A DNA stretch of 64,000 bases from Vibrio gangliei (GTDB taxonomy: Bacteria; Pseudomonadota; Gammaproteobacteria; Enterobacterales; Vibrionaceae): the NCBI RefSeq assembly GCF_026001925.1, contig NZ_AP021869.1, forward strand, positions 1,736,001-1,800,000, given 5' to 3'. Positions 35,439 to 42,756 of the stretch are shown piece by piece. Within the stretch, counting starts at the first letter, position 1; each line of letters begins with the position of its first letter. The translations under genes and the position numbers were made by a program. The notes below the pieces were generated by a model that saw nothing but the letters and a program-made list of their open reading frames with translations, did not search any database and was not told the origin of the DNA.

Positions 35439-37556
35439 ATGCATTTCACACAACATCCTCTTTCAAAAGCCGTTTCAAATGTCATGAAACCAGCTCTAGG
35501 ACTTTCTTTAGCCCTTTTTGCACTTCCCTCTCTTGCTGAAGAAGCCACCGACACACAGAACCTAGATACGATTACCGTCACTGCTTCGGCGTTGAAGGTG
35601 GAAACGCCTATCGAAGAAACTCCGAAAAGCATTACCGTCGTCGATCGAGAACAACTTGAAGTTCATGACGTACTCAAGCTTGATGAAGCCTTCCGCTATA
35701 ACACCAGTGTAGTTTCTCCATACGGTTCAGATGTCGATACCGATTGGCTACTTGTCCGCGGCTTTGAGCCTAGTGTTTATTTAGATGGAAACCGACTATA
35801 CAAAGAAGGTTTCTTTGGTTGGTCAACAGAGCCTTATGGCATGGAAAGCGTAGAGCTTTTAAAAGGCCCAAGTGCGATTTTCTATGGTGACTCTCAACCA
35901 GGCGGTGTACTCAACGTAGTTCAAAAGAAACCTACCGATGTACCGCAAGGCAGCATTAACATTTCTGGTGGTACCAGTGATTATATGCAACTTGGTGTAG
36001 ATGTATCCGGCTGGGCAAATGACACTGGTGATCAACGCTATCGCTTAGTTGCAATGGTCAATCGTAAAGATGGCGCTCTAGATGGAACTAAAAATGAACG
36101 TTTTTATATTGCGCCGAGCTATACAATTGATTTCAATGAAAAAGCCACATTAACGCTATTAAGCAGCTTTACGAAAGATACTGGTGTACCAAATAATGGT
36201 TTCTTCCCTGTGGATGGCACATACCGAGCTCTACCTGATGGCGGTTATATTGATCCAACCACCAACTATGGCCAACCTGATACTGACCGTTTAGACCAAA
36301 CTCAAGTCTCTGCTGGCTACCAATTTAAATACGATATTGATGATGTGTGGACGTATAAGCAAAACTTTAACTTTGCTTATAAAGAGCTTTACTTACGCAG
36401 TACCAGTGCCTACTCAAATGATTATGATCCAGCTTGGGGCGGTGACGCGGATCCTAATACACTACTTCGATCTACGTTAATTAATGATGGTGACTCGCAT
36501 AGTTACACCTTCGACAATAACTTGACTGCCGATTTTGTGACTGGCATTGCGGAAAATAAAGTTGTGGTTGGTGTCGACTATCAACATCATAACAACAATT
36601 GGATGGGTAATGGACTAGGCTCTTCAACAGGCATTGTTGATAGCCGTAGCCCGACCTATGACAACGGCGTACCTGCCGACCTTTCTGGTACTATGTATAA
36701 CAATGACATAACCAAAGAGCAAATCGGTACCTACGCTCAACTTCAATCTATCCTAGCTAGCCATTGGGTTGCAAACCTAGGTTTACGTTATGACTGGGTG
36801 AAAGTTGAAAATACTGGTTTATATGCAGATAAAATTGATGATGGCCAATTCTCGTTTAACACTGGTTTGATGTACTTAGCCAACAATGGCTTATCGCCTT
36901 ATGTCAGTTACTCGAGCTCTTTCTATACTTCAGCGAGCTTAGACTTCACAACTAACAAACTATATGAACCTATTGAAAGTAAACAAACCGAGGTCGGTGT
37001 TAAATACACCCCATTATGGTTAGATGGATATTTCAATATTGCTTGGTTTGATATCAAACAAGATAATGCAACTACATCAGTCGTTGACTCAAATGGCGTG
37101 TTAGGCACTAGCCAAACCGATCAAAAAAGCCAAGGTGTAGAAGTTGAAGGTTCGGCATTTGTTACTGAAAACTTAAAACTAACAGCAAGCTATACTTACA
37201 CCAACCTAGAAGAAGTAGATGATATTAATGGCGGCTATCGCCAAGCGTCTCTAGTTCCTGAACATTTAGCGACAGGTTGGGTTCAATATGACTTTGCATC
37301 GCTAGGCTTACCTGACTTAAGAATGGGTACTGGTGTTCGTTATCTTGGTACAAGCGTAAACTCTACAACTGGCGACAAAATTTCAGACACAACGCTCTGG
37401 GATGCGATGGCAAGCTACCAATTTACACGCCAGTTGCAGCTTCAAGTGAATGCTAACAACCTACTTGATAAAGAGTATGTGGCAAGTTGTTCTAGCACGG
37501 TTTGTTACTATGGTGAAGAACGTCGTGTGACAGCTAACTTAAACTACAGTTGGTAA
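35439..37556 (+). CDS. TonB-dependent siderophore receptor (FhuA/hydroxamate type)
   Basis: The 705-residue outer-membrane receptor has a signal peptide ending SLAEE, a TonB box-like DTITVTAS at the start of the mature part, a plug domain with SVELLKGPSAIFYGDSQPGGVLNVVQKKP, and a 22-strand-type barrel ending in the terminal aromatic NYSW. A Cys pair (CSSTVCYYGEERR) near the C-terminus resembles FhuA-like receptors. It is followed by ABC importer genes resembling fhuC, fhuD and fhuB, so a ferri-hydroxamate siderophore such as ferrichrome or a ferrioxamine is likely; the exact ligand cannot be read from sequence. A terminator-like hairpin lies directly after it. Confidence 0.9.
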   Translation: MHFTQHPLSKAVSNVMKPALGLSLALFALPSLAEEATDTQNLDTITVTASALKVETPIEETPKSITVVDREQLEVHDVLKLDEAFRYNTSVVSPYGSDVDTDWLLVRGFEPSVYLDGNRLYKEGFFGWSTEPYGMESVELLKGPSAIFYGDSQPGGVLNVVQKKPTDVPQGSINISGGTSDYMQLGVDVSGWANDTGDQRYRLVAMVNRKDGALDGTKNERFYIAPSYTIDFNEKATLTLLSSFTKDTGVPNNGFFPVDGTYRALPDGGYIDPTTNYGQPDTDRLDQTQVSAGYQFKYDIDDVWTYKQNFNFAYKELYLRSTSAYSNDYDPAWGGDADPNTLLRSTLINDGDSHSYTFDNNLTADFVTGIAENKVVVGVDYQHHNNNWMGNGLGSSTGIVDSRSPTYDNGVPADLSGTMYNNDITKEQIGTYAQLQSILASHWVANLGLRYDWVKVENTGLYADKIDDGQFSFNTGLMYLANNGLSPYVSYSSSFYTSASLDFTTNKLYEPIESKQTEVGVKYTPLWLDGYFNIAWFDIKQDNATTSVVDSNGVLGTSQTDQKSQGVEVEGSAFVTENLKLTASYTYTNLEEVDDINGGYRQASLVPEHLATGWVQYDFASLGLPDLRMGTGVRYLGTSVNSTTGDKISDTTLWDAMASYQFTRQLQLQVNANNLLDKEYVASCSSTVCYYGEERRVTANLNYSW

Positions 37557-37568
37557 TATTACCTTAAC

Positions 37569-37604
37569 TACACTAGGGCTATTGAGTACAATAGCCCTAG
37601 TTTT
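37569..37604 (+). terminator. terminator/attenuator between the receptor and fhuC
   Basis: CTAGGGCTATTG (37573-37584) and CAATAGCCCTAG (37589-37600) form a 12-bp perfect stem with loop AGTA, followed by TTTTCGTTT. It is inside the receptor-fhuCDB order and would lower expression of the importer relative to the receptor unless a second promoter exists. Confidence 0.8.
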
Positions 37605-37643
37605 CGTTTCTATCTCACGAAATAACAAGACCTAGAGAAAAAT

Positions 37644-38414
37644 ATGTTTAAACTCAGCCAAGTTCGCGTTCATCGAGATAATCGCGATATTTTATCGATT
37701 GATGAATTAACCATTCCTAGTAATGGTCTCACCGTCGTGCTTGGTCATAATGGCAGTGGCAAATCCACACTGGTCAATTTACTCTCAGGCCAAGCGGAAG
37801 CTGACTCGGGTTCTGTGATGCTAAATGACACCGAGATCCGTCAGTTCTCTCAAAAGCAATTAGCAAAAGAAATCGCTTTCCTACCGCAAAAATTGCCTGA
37901 TGTGGCTGGATTAACCGTGAAAGAACTGGTGCGTCTAGGCCGCTTTCCTTGGCGTGGTGTGTTTGGCCGTTGGCAAAATGACGATGAACAAATCATTGTA
38001 GAAGCCATGAGCAAAACGGGTGTAGAACAATACGCCGACAACCTGGCGGATAAACTTTCGGGCGGTGAGCGTCAGCGTGCTTGGGTTGCTATGTTACTGG
38101 CACAACAATCCCCTGTTCTTATTTTAGATGAGCCGACTTCTGCGCTCGATATTCATCATCAGTATCACTTAATGGATCTGCTGCAATCTTTAAATCAAGA
38201 AACCGGATGCGGGGTCCTGGTTATCTTGCATGATTTAAACTTAGCACTACGATACGCAACTCATATTGTGGCACTCAAGAAAGGCAAAATCGCGTTTAGC
38301 GGTGCCAAAGAATTATTGCTTGATGAACAAAGATTAACGGATTTATACAAAACCGACATTCAATTGCTGGATCACCCGCAGCAGCAAGAGCAAAAAATCG
38401 CGGTGGTTGTATAG
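37644..38414 (+). CDS. fhuC: iron-siderophore ABC importer ATPase (FhuC-like)
   Basis: The 256-residue cytoplasmic ATPase drives siderophore import. It has Walker A GHNGSGKST at about 35-43, the Q-loop LPQKLPDVAG, signature LSGGERQRAWVAM, Walker B PVLILDEPTSALD and switch His in ILHDLNLALRYA. HDLNLA is typical of the FecE/FhuC/BtuD group. It is followed by the binding protein and a fused permease. Confidence 0.9.
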   Translation: MFKLSQVRVHRDNRDILSIDELTIPSNGLTVVLGHNGSGKSTLVNLLSGQAEADSGSVMLNDTEIRQFSQKQLAKEIAFLPQKLPDVAGLTVKELVRLGRFPWRGVFGRWQNDDEQIIVEAMSKTGVEQYADNLADKLSGGERQRAWVAMLLAQQSPVLILDEPTSALDIHHQYHLMDLLQSLNQETGCGVLVILHDLNLALRYATHIVALKKGKIAFSGAKELLLDEQRLTDLYKTDIQLLDHPQQQEQKIAVVV

Positions 38415-38473
38415 GCGATACTCGTGTCTCGACAGCTCGTAGCTCGAGATTCAGAAAACGCTCTTTCCAGAAA

Positions 38474-38497
38474 CTAGGGACTAGAACCCAGGAACTT
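38474..38497 (+). repeat. repeated leader segment before fhuD
   Basis: A 24-bp segment beginning CTAGGGACTAG and ending CCCAGGAACTT recurs, with an 8-bp insertion, at 39532-39563 before fhuB. Each copy supplies the AGGAA ribosome-binding site of the following gene. Confidence 0.7.
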
Positions 38498-38504
38498 ATT
38501 CAAT

Positions 38505-39437
38505 ATGAAGAAACTCATTAAAATCCCAACTTTCTTAATGGCTTCCATTTTGGCTTTATTTATCACCTCACCGAGCTTTGCTGCGATTACGGTAACTGAC
38601 AGCCTTGGTGAACATCAACTTGAAGCGCATCCGAAACGTATTGTGGCTCTGAATTGGGATTTAGCAGAACAACTTTTAGAGCTAGGGATTACTCCAGTCG
38701 GTGTACCCAATATCAAAGACTATTCAACTTGGGTGGTGAAACCTGCGATTCCAGAAGGTGTGGAAGATCTAGGCACACGAGCAGAGCCTAACATGCAAAA
38801 ACTGGCCGAATTAAAGCCAGATCTTATTCTCGCAGCCTCACCGCAAAAAGATTTGATCCCTCGTCTGCAAACTATTGCTCCAGTGTTGTATTACGAATCT
38901 TATGAAGGCCAAGTGGATAGCGCGCAAGAAGTCATTACTCACTTTAAACACATCGCTCAGGTAGTCGATAAGTCTGAACTGGCTCAAACCAAGCTTGATG
39001 CGATGAACGCACGCTTTAGTGAGCTAAACCAACAATTAACCGCTGCGTTTGGTGAAACTTTGCCACAAGTACTTGCGATGCGCTTTGCCAACCAAACGGC
39101 TGTGTATGTTTATACTGAAAACTCAACCACCAACTACGTATTAAAACAACTAGGCTTAACGCCAGCTATGCCTTTACCCCCGCAACATTGGGGCATCAGC
39201 CAAAAACGCATTACAGATTTGCAGCACATTAAAGATGGTTATGTCGTTTACTTTGGCCCATTCAGCGACCAACAAAAAGCACAATTAAATAAATCGATGT
39301 TATGGAAAGCCATGCCATTTGTGCGCAACGGCCACGTCAATGAAGCTGCGCCAGTTTGGAATTACGGCGGCGCGATGTCGATGCAGTATATTGCAGAGTC
39401 GATAACGGAAAGTTTGCTAGAGATAAAAGAACCCTAG
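38505..39437 (+). CDS. fhuD: iron-siderophore periplasmic binding protein (FhuD-like)
   Basis: The 310-residue protein binds the ferri-siderophore in the periplasm. A cleavable signal peptide (MKKLIKIPTFLMASILALFI then SPSFAAITV) precedes the fold typical of FecB/FhuD/BtuF: TDSLGEHQLEAHPKRIVALN, then LAELKPDLILAA and QTIAPVLYYE, joined by the single long helix that separates the two lobes. No lipobox is present, so the protein is soluble. It lies between the ATPase and permease genes with 90- and 129-bp gaps that carry repeated sequences. Confidence 0.88.
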   Translation: MKKLIKIPTFLMASILALFITSPSFAAITVTDSLGEHQLEAHPKRIVALNWDLAEQLLELGITPVGVPNIKDYSTWVVKPAIPEGVEDLGTRAEPNMQKLAELKPDLILAASPQKDLIPRLQTIAPVLYYESYEGQVDSAQEVITHFKHIAQVVDKSELAQTKLDAMNARFSELNQQLTAAFGETLPQVLAMRFANQTAVYVYTENSTTNYVLKQLGLTPAMPLPPQHWGISQKRITDLQHIKDGYVVYFGPFSDQQKAQLNKSMLWKAMPFVRNGHVNEAAPVWNYGGAMSMQYIAESITESLLEIKEP

Positions 39438-39444
39438 TTTCGAG

Positions 39445-39461
39445 TTCCTAGACTCTAGGAA
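39445..39461. repeat. perfect palindrome after fhuD
   Basis: TTCCTAGACTCTAGGAA is a perfect 8-bp inverted repeat around one central base, 8 bp past the fhuD stop. It has no T-run. It shares the CTAGGA/TCCTAG word with the neighbouring leader repeats. Confidence 0.6.
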
Positions 39462-39531
39462 AAGAAATTCGTCAAAAAACGACTACTTCACGAAAAATTA
39501 ATTATGACCTCCTAATCCCTAGCGTAAACAC

Positions 39532-39563
39532 CTAGGGACTAGGAACTAGAAACCCAGGAACTT
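39532..39563 (+). repeat. repeated leader segment before fhuB
   Basis: This 32-bp version of the segment at 38474-38497 has an extra AGGAACTA unit, so the CTAG word occurs more often. It ends just before ATG 39567 and provides its ribosome-binding site. Confidence 0.7.
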
Positions 39564-39566
39564 TTG

Positions 39567-41540
39567 ATGCTCCGCTCTCCAACTATTACTGCAATTGTTC
39601 TCACATTCGCTTTTACCCTAGTGGTAATCTTTAGCCTCCAAATCGGCAACCCACTGCCTTTTTCTCAACAATGGCATTTACTTACAGGCGCTGAAGCGCA
39701 AGAGTTCGCTGATTTTAATTTTGTCTACGCACAATTGCCGCGTGCGGTGATGGCGATTATTGTTGGGGCTATGCTTGGGTTGGTGGGTAGCTTAATGCAG
39801 CAACTCACGCAAAACTCACTCACGTCTCCGCTGACATTGGGGACTTCATCCGGCGCTTGGCTGGCTTTAATTATCGTCAATGTTTGGTTTCCAACGCTGG
39901 CGACCGATTATATGGCGCTGTCTGCCATGGTTGGGGCTATGTTTGCCATGGGACTGGTCATTACCATTGCTGGACCGAAAAACATTACCGGCCTTCCCCT
40001 TATTTTATCGGGTATGGTGGTCAATATTTTGTTTGGCGCCATCGCTACTGCCATCATTTTATTAAACGATCAATACGCTAAAAATGTCTTTATTTGGGGT
40101 GCAGGCGATTTAGCACAAAACGGCTGGGAAATGGTGCAATGGTTACTACCACGTTTGCTAGTCGCCATTCCTCTGTTATTACTCGCACCACGAATTTTAA
40201 ATTTAATGCGCCTAGGCCATCAGGGCGCAGCGGCTCGTGGTTTGAATGTCATCCCCTACTTCATCTTATTGATTGCGCTTGGGCTTTGGGTCGTTTCAGC
40301 CTCAATTACTGCCGTTGGGGTGATCAGTTTTATCGGTTTATTATCACCTAATATCGCGCGTGCAATCGGGGCAAGAACGCCAAAATCAGAGCTGTACACC
40401 AGCATGTTTATAGGCAGTATTGCGCTGTTAATGACCGATATTTTGGCGCTACTGATCAGCCAAATCACGCTCGATATGATACCCAGCGGCACAACCGCAG
40501 CCGCTATTGGCGCACCCGCTTTAGTTTGGTTCAGTCGTAAAGCGTTAAAGGCTCAAGATCAAATTTCTATCAAATTGCCACCGAGTAAAGCGCAGTTATT
40601 TCCCTTTGCTATTCCAACATTACTTGCCTTTACAGTAGCTTTAATTTTCATCAGCATCACTGTTTCTATGAGTGATACAGGCTTTCACTGGGCTATTCCT
40701 GATGCTTTTAATTGGGATTTACGTTGGCCACGTTTTGTGACCTCATTGGCTGCTGGCATTGCATTAGCGGCCGCTGGTACAGTACTGCAACGCTTAATTT
40801 ACAACCCGTTGGCAAGCCCTGATATTTTAGGTATCTCCGCTGGTGCCACCTTTGCGCTTGTTGGGGCAAGTGTGTTTTTAGGCAGTAATATTTTTGCGTC
40901 AGGCTCTTTAGTCGCCTTTGCCGGCAGCATGGTTGTCCTCGGATTGTTACTGCTACTAGGTAGGAAAAACCAATACGCACCTTCATCTATGATTTTAATC
41001 GGTATTGCCATCAGTGCATTAATTGAGTCTTTGGTGCAATTTGCGCTAGCCAAAGGCTCACAAGATACTTACACCATTTTAGGCTGGCTTGCGGGTTCTA
41101 CCTACCGTGTATCCAGTACCAACGCATTGATTTTAGCGGTCAGTGTGGCGGTGATTTATGGCGGCCTGATCAGTGTTTCTCGCTGGTTGACGCTGATATC
41201 GGCTGGACGTCAATTCGCCGCGGCACGTGGTCTTAATGTACAAACCACCAGCGTATTTTTATTAGCCAGCGTCGCGCTATTGTGTGCTTTAGTAACCACT
41301 ACAATGGGACCTGTCGCCTTTGTCGGTTTACTCGCACCGCACATGGCAGTCATGCTAGGCGCTAAACAAGCACGCGAACAACTTCTTGTTGCTGGCTTAA
41401 TGGGTGGCATCTTGATGATTGCAGCAGACTGGATTGGTCAAGTAGTGTTATTTCCAATGCAAATTGCGGCTGGGACAGTCGTGTCTATTGTCGGCGGAAG
41501 CTACTTTTTAATCTTACTTATTCGCGGACAGAAAAGTTGA
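39567..41540 (+). CDS. fhuB: iron-siderophore ABC permease, fused double FecCD domain (FhuB-like)
   Basis: The 657-residue permease consists of two FecCD halves in tandem, the hallmark of FhuB (E. coli 660). The first half (about 1-325) has QLPRAVMAIIVGAMLGLVGSLMQ and LTSPLTLGTSSGAWLAL; the second (about 345-657) has RWPRFVTSLAAGIALAAAGTVLQ and LASPDILGISAGATFAL, with the ATPase-contact glycines in both (GVISFIGLLSPNIAR and GPVAFVGLLAPHMA). About 20 membrane helices are predicted. ATG 39567 follows AGGAACTT. A fused double permease supports a hydroxamate substrate. Confidence 0.92.
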   Translation: MLRSPTITAIVLTFAFTLVVIFSLQIGNPLPFSQQWHLLTGAEAQEFADFNFVYAQLPRAVMAIIVGAMLGLVGSLMQQLTQNSLTSPLTLGTSSGAWLALIIVNVWFPTLATDYMALSAMVGAMFAMGLVITIAGPKNITGLPLILSGMVVNILFGAIATAIILLNDQYAKNVFIWGAGDLAQNGWEMVQWLLPRLLVAIPLLLLAPRILNLMRLGHQGAAARGLNVIPYFILLIALGLWVVSASITAVGVISFIGLLSPNIARAIGARTPKSELYTSMFIGSIALLMTDILALLISQITLDMIPSGTTAAAIGAPALVWFSRKALKAQDQISIKLPPSKAQLFPFAIPTLLAFTVALIFISITVSMSDTGFHWAIPDAFNWDLRWPRFVTSLAAGIALAAAGTVLQRLIYNPLASPDILGISAGATFALVGASVFLGSNIFASGSLVAFAGSMVVLGLLLLLGRKNQYAPSSMILIGIAISALIESLVQFALAKGSQDTYTILGWLAGSTYRVSSTNALILAVSVAVIYGGLISVSRWLTLISAGRQFAAARGLNVQTTSVFLLASVALLCALVTTTMGPVAFVGLLAPHMAVMLGAKQAREQLLVAGLMGGILMIAADWIGQVVLFPMQIAAGTVVSIVGGSYFLILLIRGQKS

Positions 41541-41683
41541 CGTATAAATTTAGCGGTACCTATCGCCCCTATTCGGTGCACCATGAACTCATCTATTCAC
41601 TATTTTGTACCAAGCAAGTTATAATCTTACCCAGCAAAGATATAACTAGTTGATATATATAAAATTTACAAGATATCCCATTT

Positions 41684-41699
41684 TGGCACCTTTATTGCT
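41684..41699 (+). promoter_or_regulatory. sigma-54 promoter of the nitrite channel-kinase operon
   Basis: TGGCACCTTTATTGCT has the exact -24/-12 sigma-54 arrangement: TGGCAC, five bases, TTGCT. It lies about 218 bp before the chosen channel start, predicting transcription from about 41711 and a leader of about 190 nt. A GGTGCACC palindrome at 41575-41582, about 135 bp upstream of the predicted start, could be part of an NtrC-type activator site; that is weak. Confidence 0.65.
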
Positions 41700-41744
41700 T
41701 AATACTTATTAATCAATAAACGCATACTCTACACAATTTAATTC

Positions 41745-41801
41745 TAGACAAAGGCGTCTACTCAATTGCTTGCCAATATAGCCATGGGTAGACGTTTTTT
41801 T
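41745..41801 (+). terminator. leader terminator with a mutually exclusive hexaloop hairpin
   Basis: CGTCTACTCA (41755-41764) pairs with TGGGTAGACG (41785-41794) and is followed by seven T residues, a textbook terminator placed 45-90 nt downstream of the predicted sigma-54 start and 100 bp before the coding start. The 5' arm also pairs upstream: TAGAC (41745-41749) with GTCTA (41756-41760), leaving loop AAAGGC with A at position 1 and G at position 4, the loop rule I know for ANTAR-protein targets. The two structures cannot form together. The terminator is well supported; the antitermination reading is inference. Further downstream CACCTG/CAGGTG (41863-41883) forms another small hairpin just before the ribosome-binding site. 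Confidence 0.7.
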
Positions 41802-41901
41802 ATGCCTAGAATACGTACTTAAAGCGATTATTGAGCTAATAAACGACGTATTTTAACCATAACACCTGCGGTTTCAACAGGTGAAAATGAAGGTAGAAAC
41901 T

Positions 41902-42750
41902 ATGGCTTATTTAATCCCAACTGAATTTGTCACCAAAATGGTGGATTCTGGCGAATCGAAAATTTACATGTCAACACGCGATACACTCATCCGCTCTTTT
42001 ATGGCTGGTGCTATTCTAGCATTAGCGGCAGTTTTTGCTGTAAGTGTAGCGATTGCCACAGGTTCTCACTTATTAGGATCCGTTTTATTCCCCGTTGGTT
42101 TTATTATGTTGTATTTAATGGGATTTGATCTGTTAACTGGAGTATTCGTATTAACTCCATTAGCTTGGCTAGCAAAAAGGCCCGGTGTCACTTGGTCACA
42201 AATTTTACCACATTGGGGAAAAGTCTTTTTAGGTAACTTTTTAGGTGCCTTAGTCGTTGCTTTCATGATGGCTTTCATCTTCACTTATGGCTTTAACACA
42301 GATGGCGGAGAGATAGCCTCAAAAGTATCACATATTGGTGAAGACCGTACTTTAGGTTATGCCGAATATGGAGTTGCAGGTTGGTTTACAATTTTCATTC
42401 GAGGTATGTTGTGCAACTGGATGGTATCTCTCGGTGTTGTTGGCGCAATGATTTCCACTCATGTCAGCGGTAAAGTGATCGCTATGTGGATGCCTGTTAT
42501 GTTGTTCTTTTTCATGGGCTTTGAACACTCGGTGGTTAACATGTTCTTATTTCCATTTGCCCTCATTATGGGTGGCGAGTTTTCTGTCATGGATTATGTT
42601 GTTTGGAATGAAATCCCAACAGCACTCGGTAACCTTGTCGGTGGTTTAGCCTTTACTGGACTAACATTGTATTCGACACATTATAAAACGGCACCTAAGC
42701 GTACTATTAACACCACAGCATCAACATCGACTAAAACTGCAGTGAGTTAA
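41902..42750 (+). CDS. formate/nitrite channel (FNT family), probable nitrite transporter
   Basis: The 282-residue inner-membrane protein belongs to the FNT family of pentameric anion channels (FocA, NirC, HSC). Six hydrophobic segments are visible; landmarks are SFMAGAILALAAVFAV after the first amphipathic helix, LMGFDLLTGVFVLTPLAW, GNFLGALVVAFM, RGMLCNWMVSLGVV (the conserved C-N-W-M-V selectivity element) and the central histidine in FFFMGFEHSVVNMFL. Start ATG 41902 follows AAGGTAG at good distance; the longer GTG frame does not. It is 6 bp from the next gene, a phosphatase-kinase fusion. Nitrite or formate is likely, with nitrite favoured by the sigma-54 control. Confidence 0.85.
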   Translation: MAYLIPTEFVTKMVDSGESKIYMSTRDTLIRSFMAGAILALAAVFAVSVAIATGSHLLGSVLFPVGFIMLYLMGFDLLTGVFVLTPLAWLAKRPGVTWSQILPHWGKVFLGNFLGALVVAFMMAFIFTYGFNTDGGEIASKVSHIGEDRTLGYAEYGVAGWFTIFIRGMLCNWMVSLGVVGAMISTHVSGKVIAMWMPVMLFFFMGFEHSVVNMFLFPFALIMGGEFSVMDYVVWNEIPTALGNLVGGLAFTGLTLYSTHYKTAPKRTINTTASTSTKTAVS

Positions 42751-42756
42751 TATATT

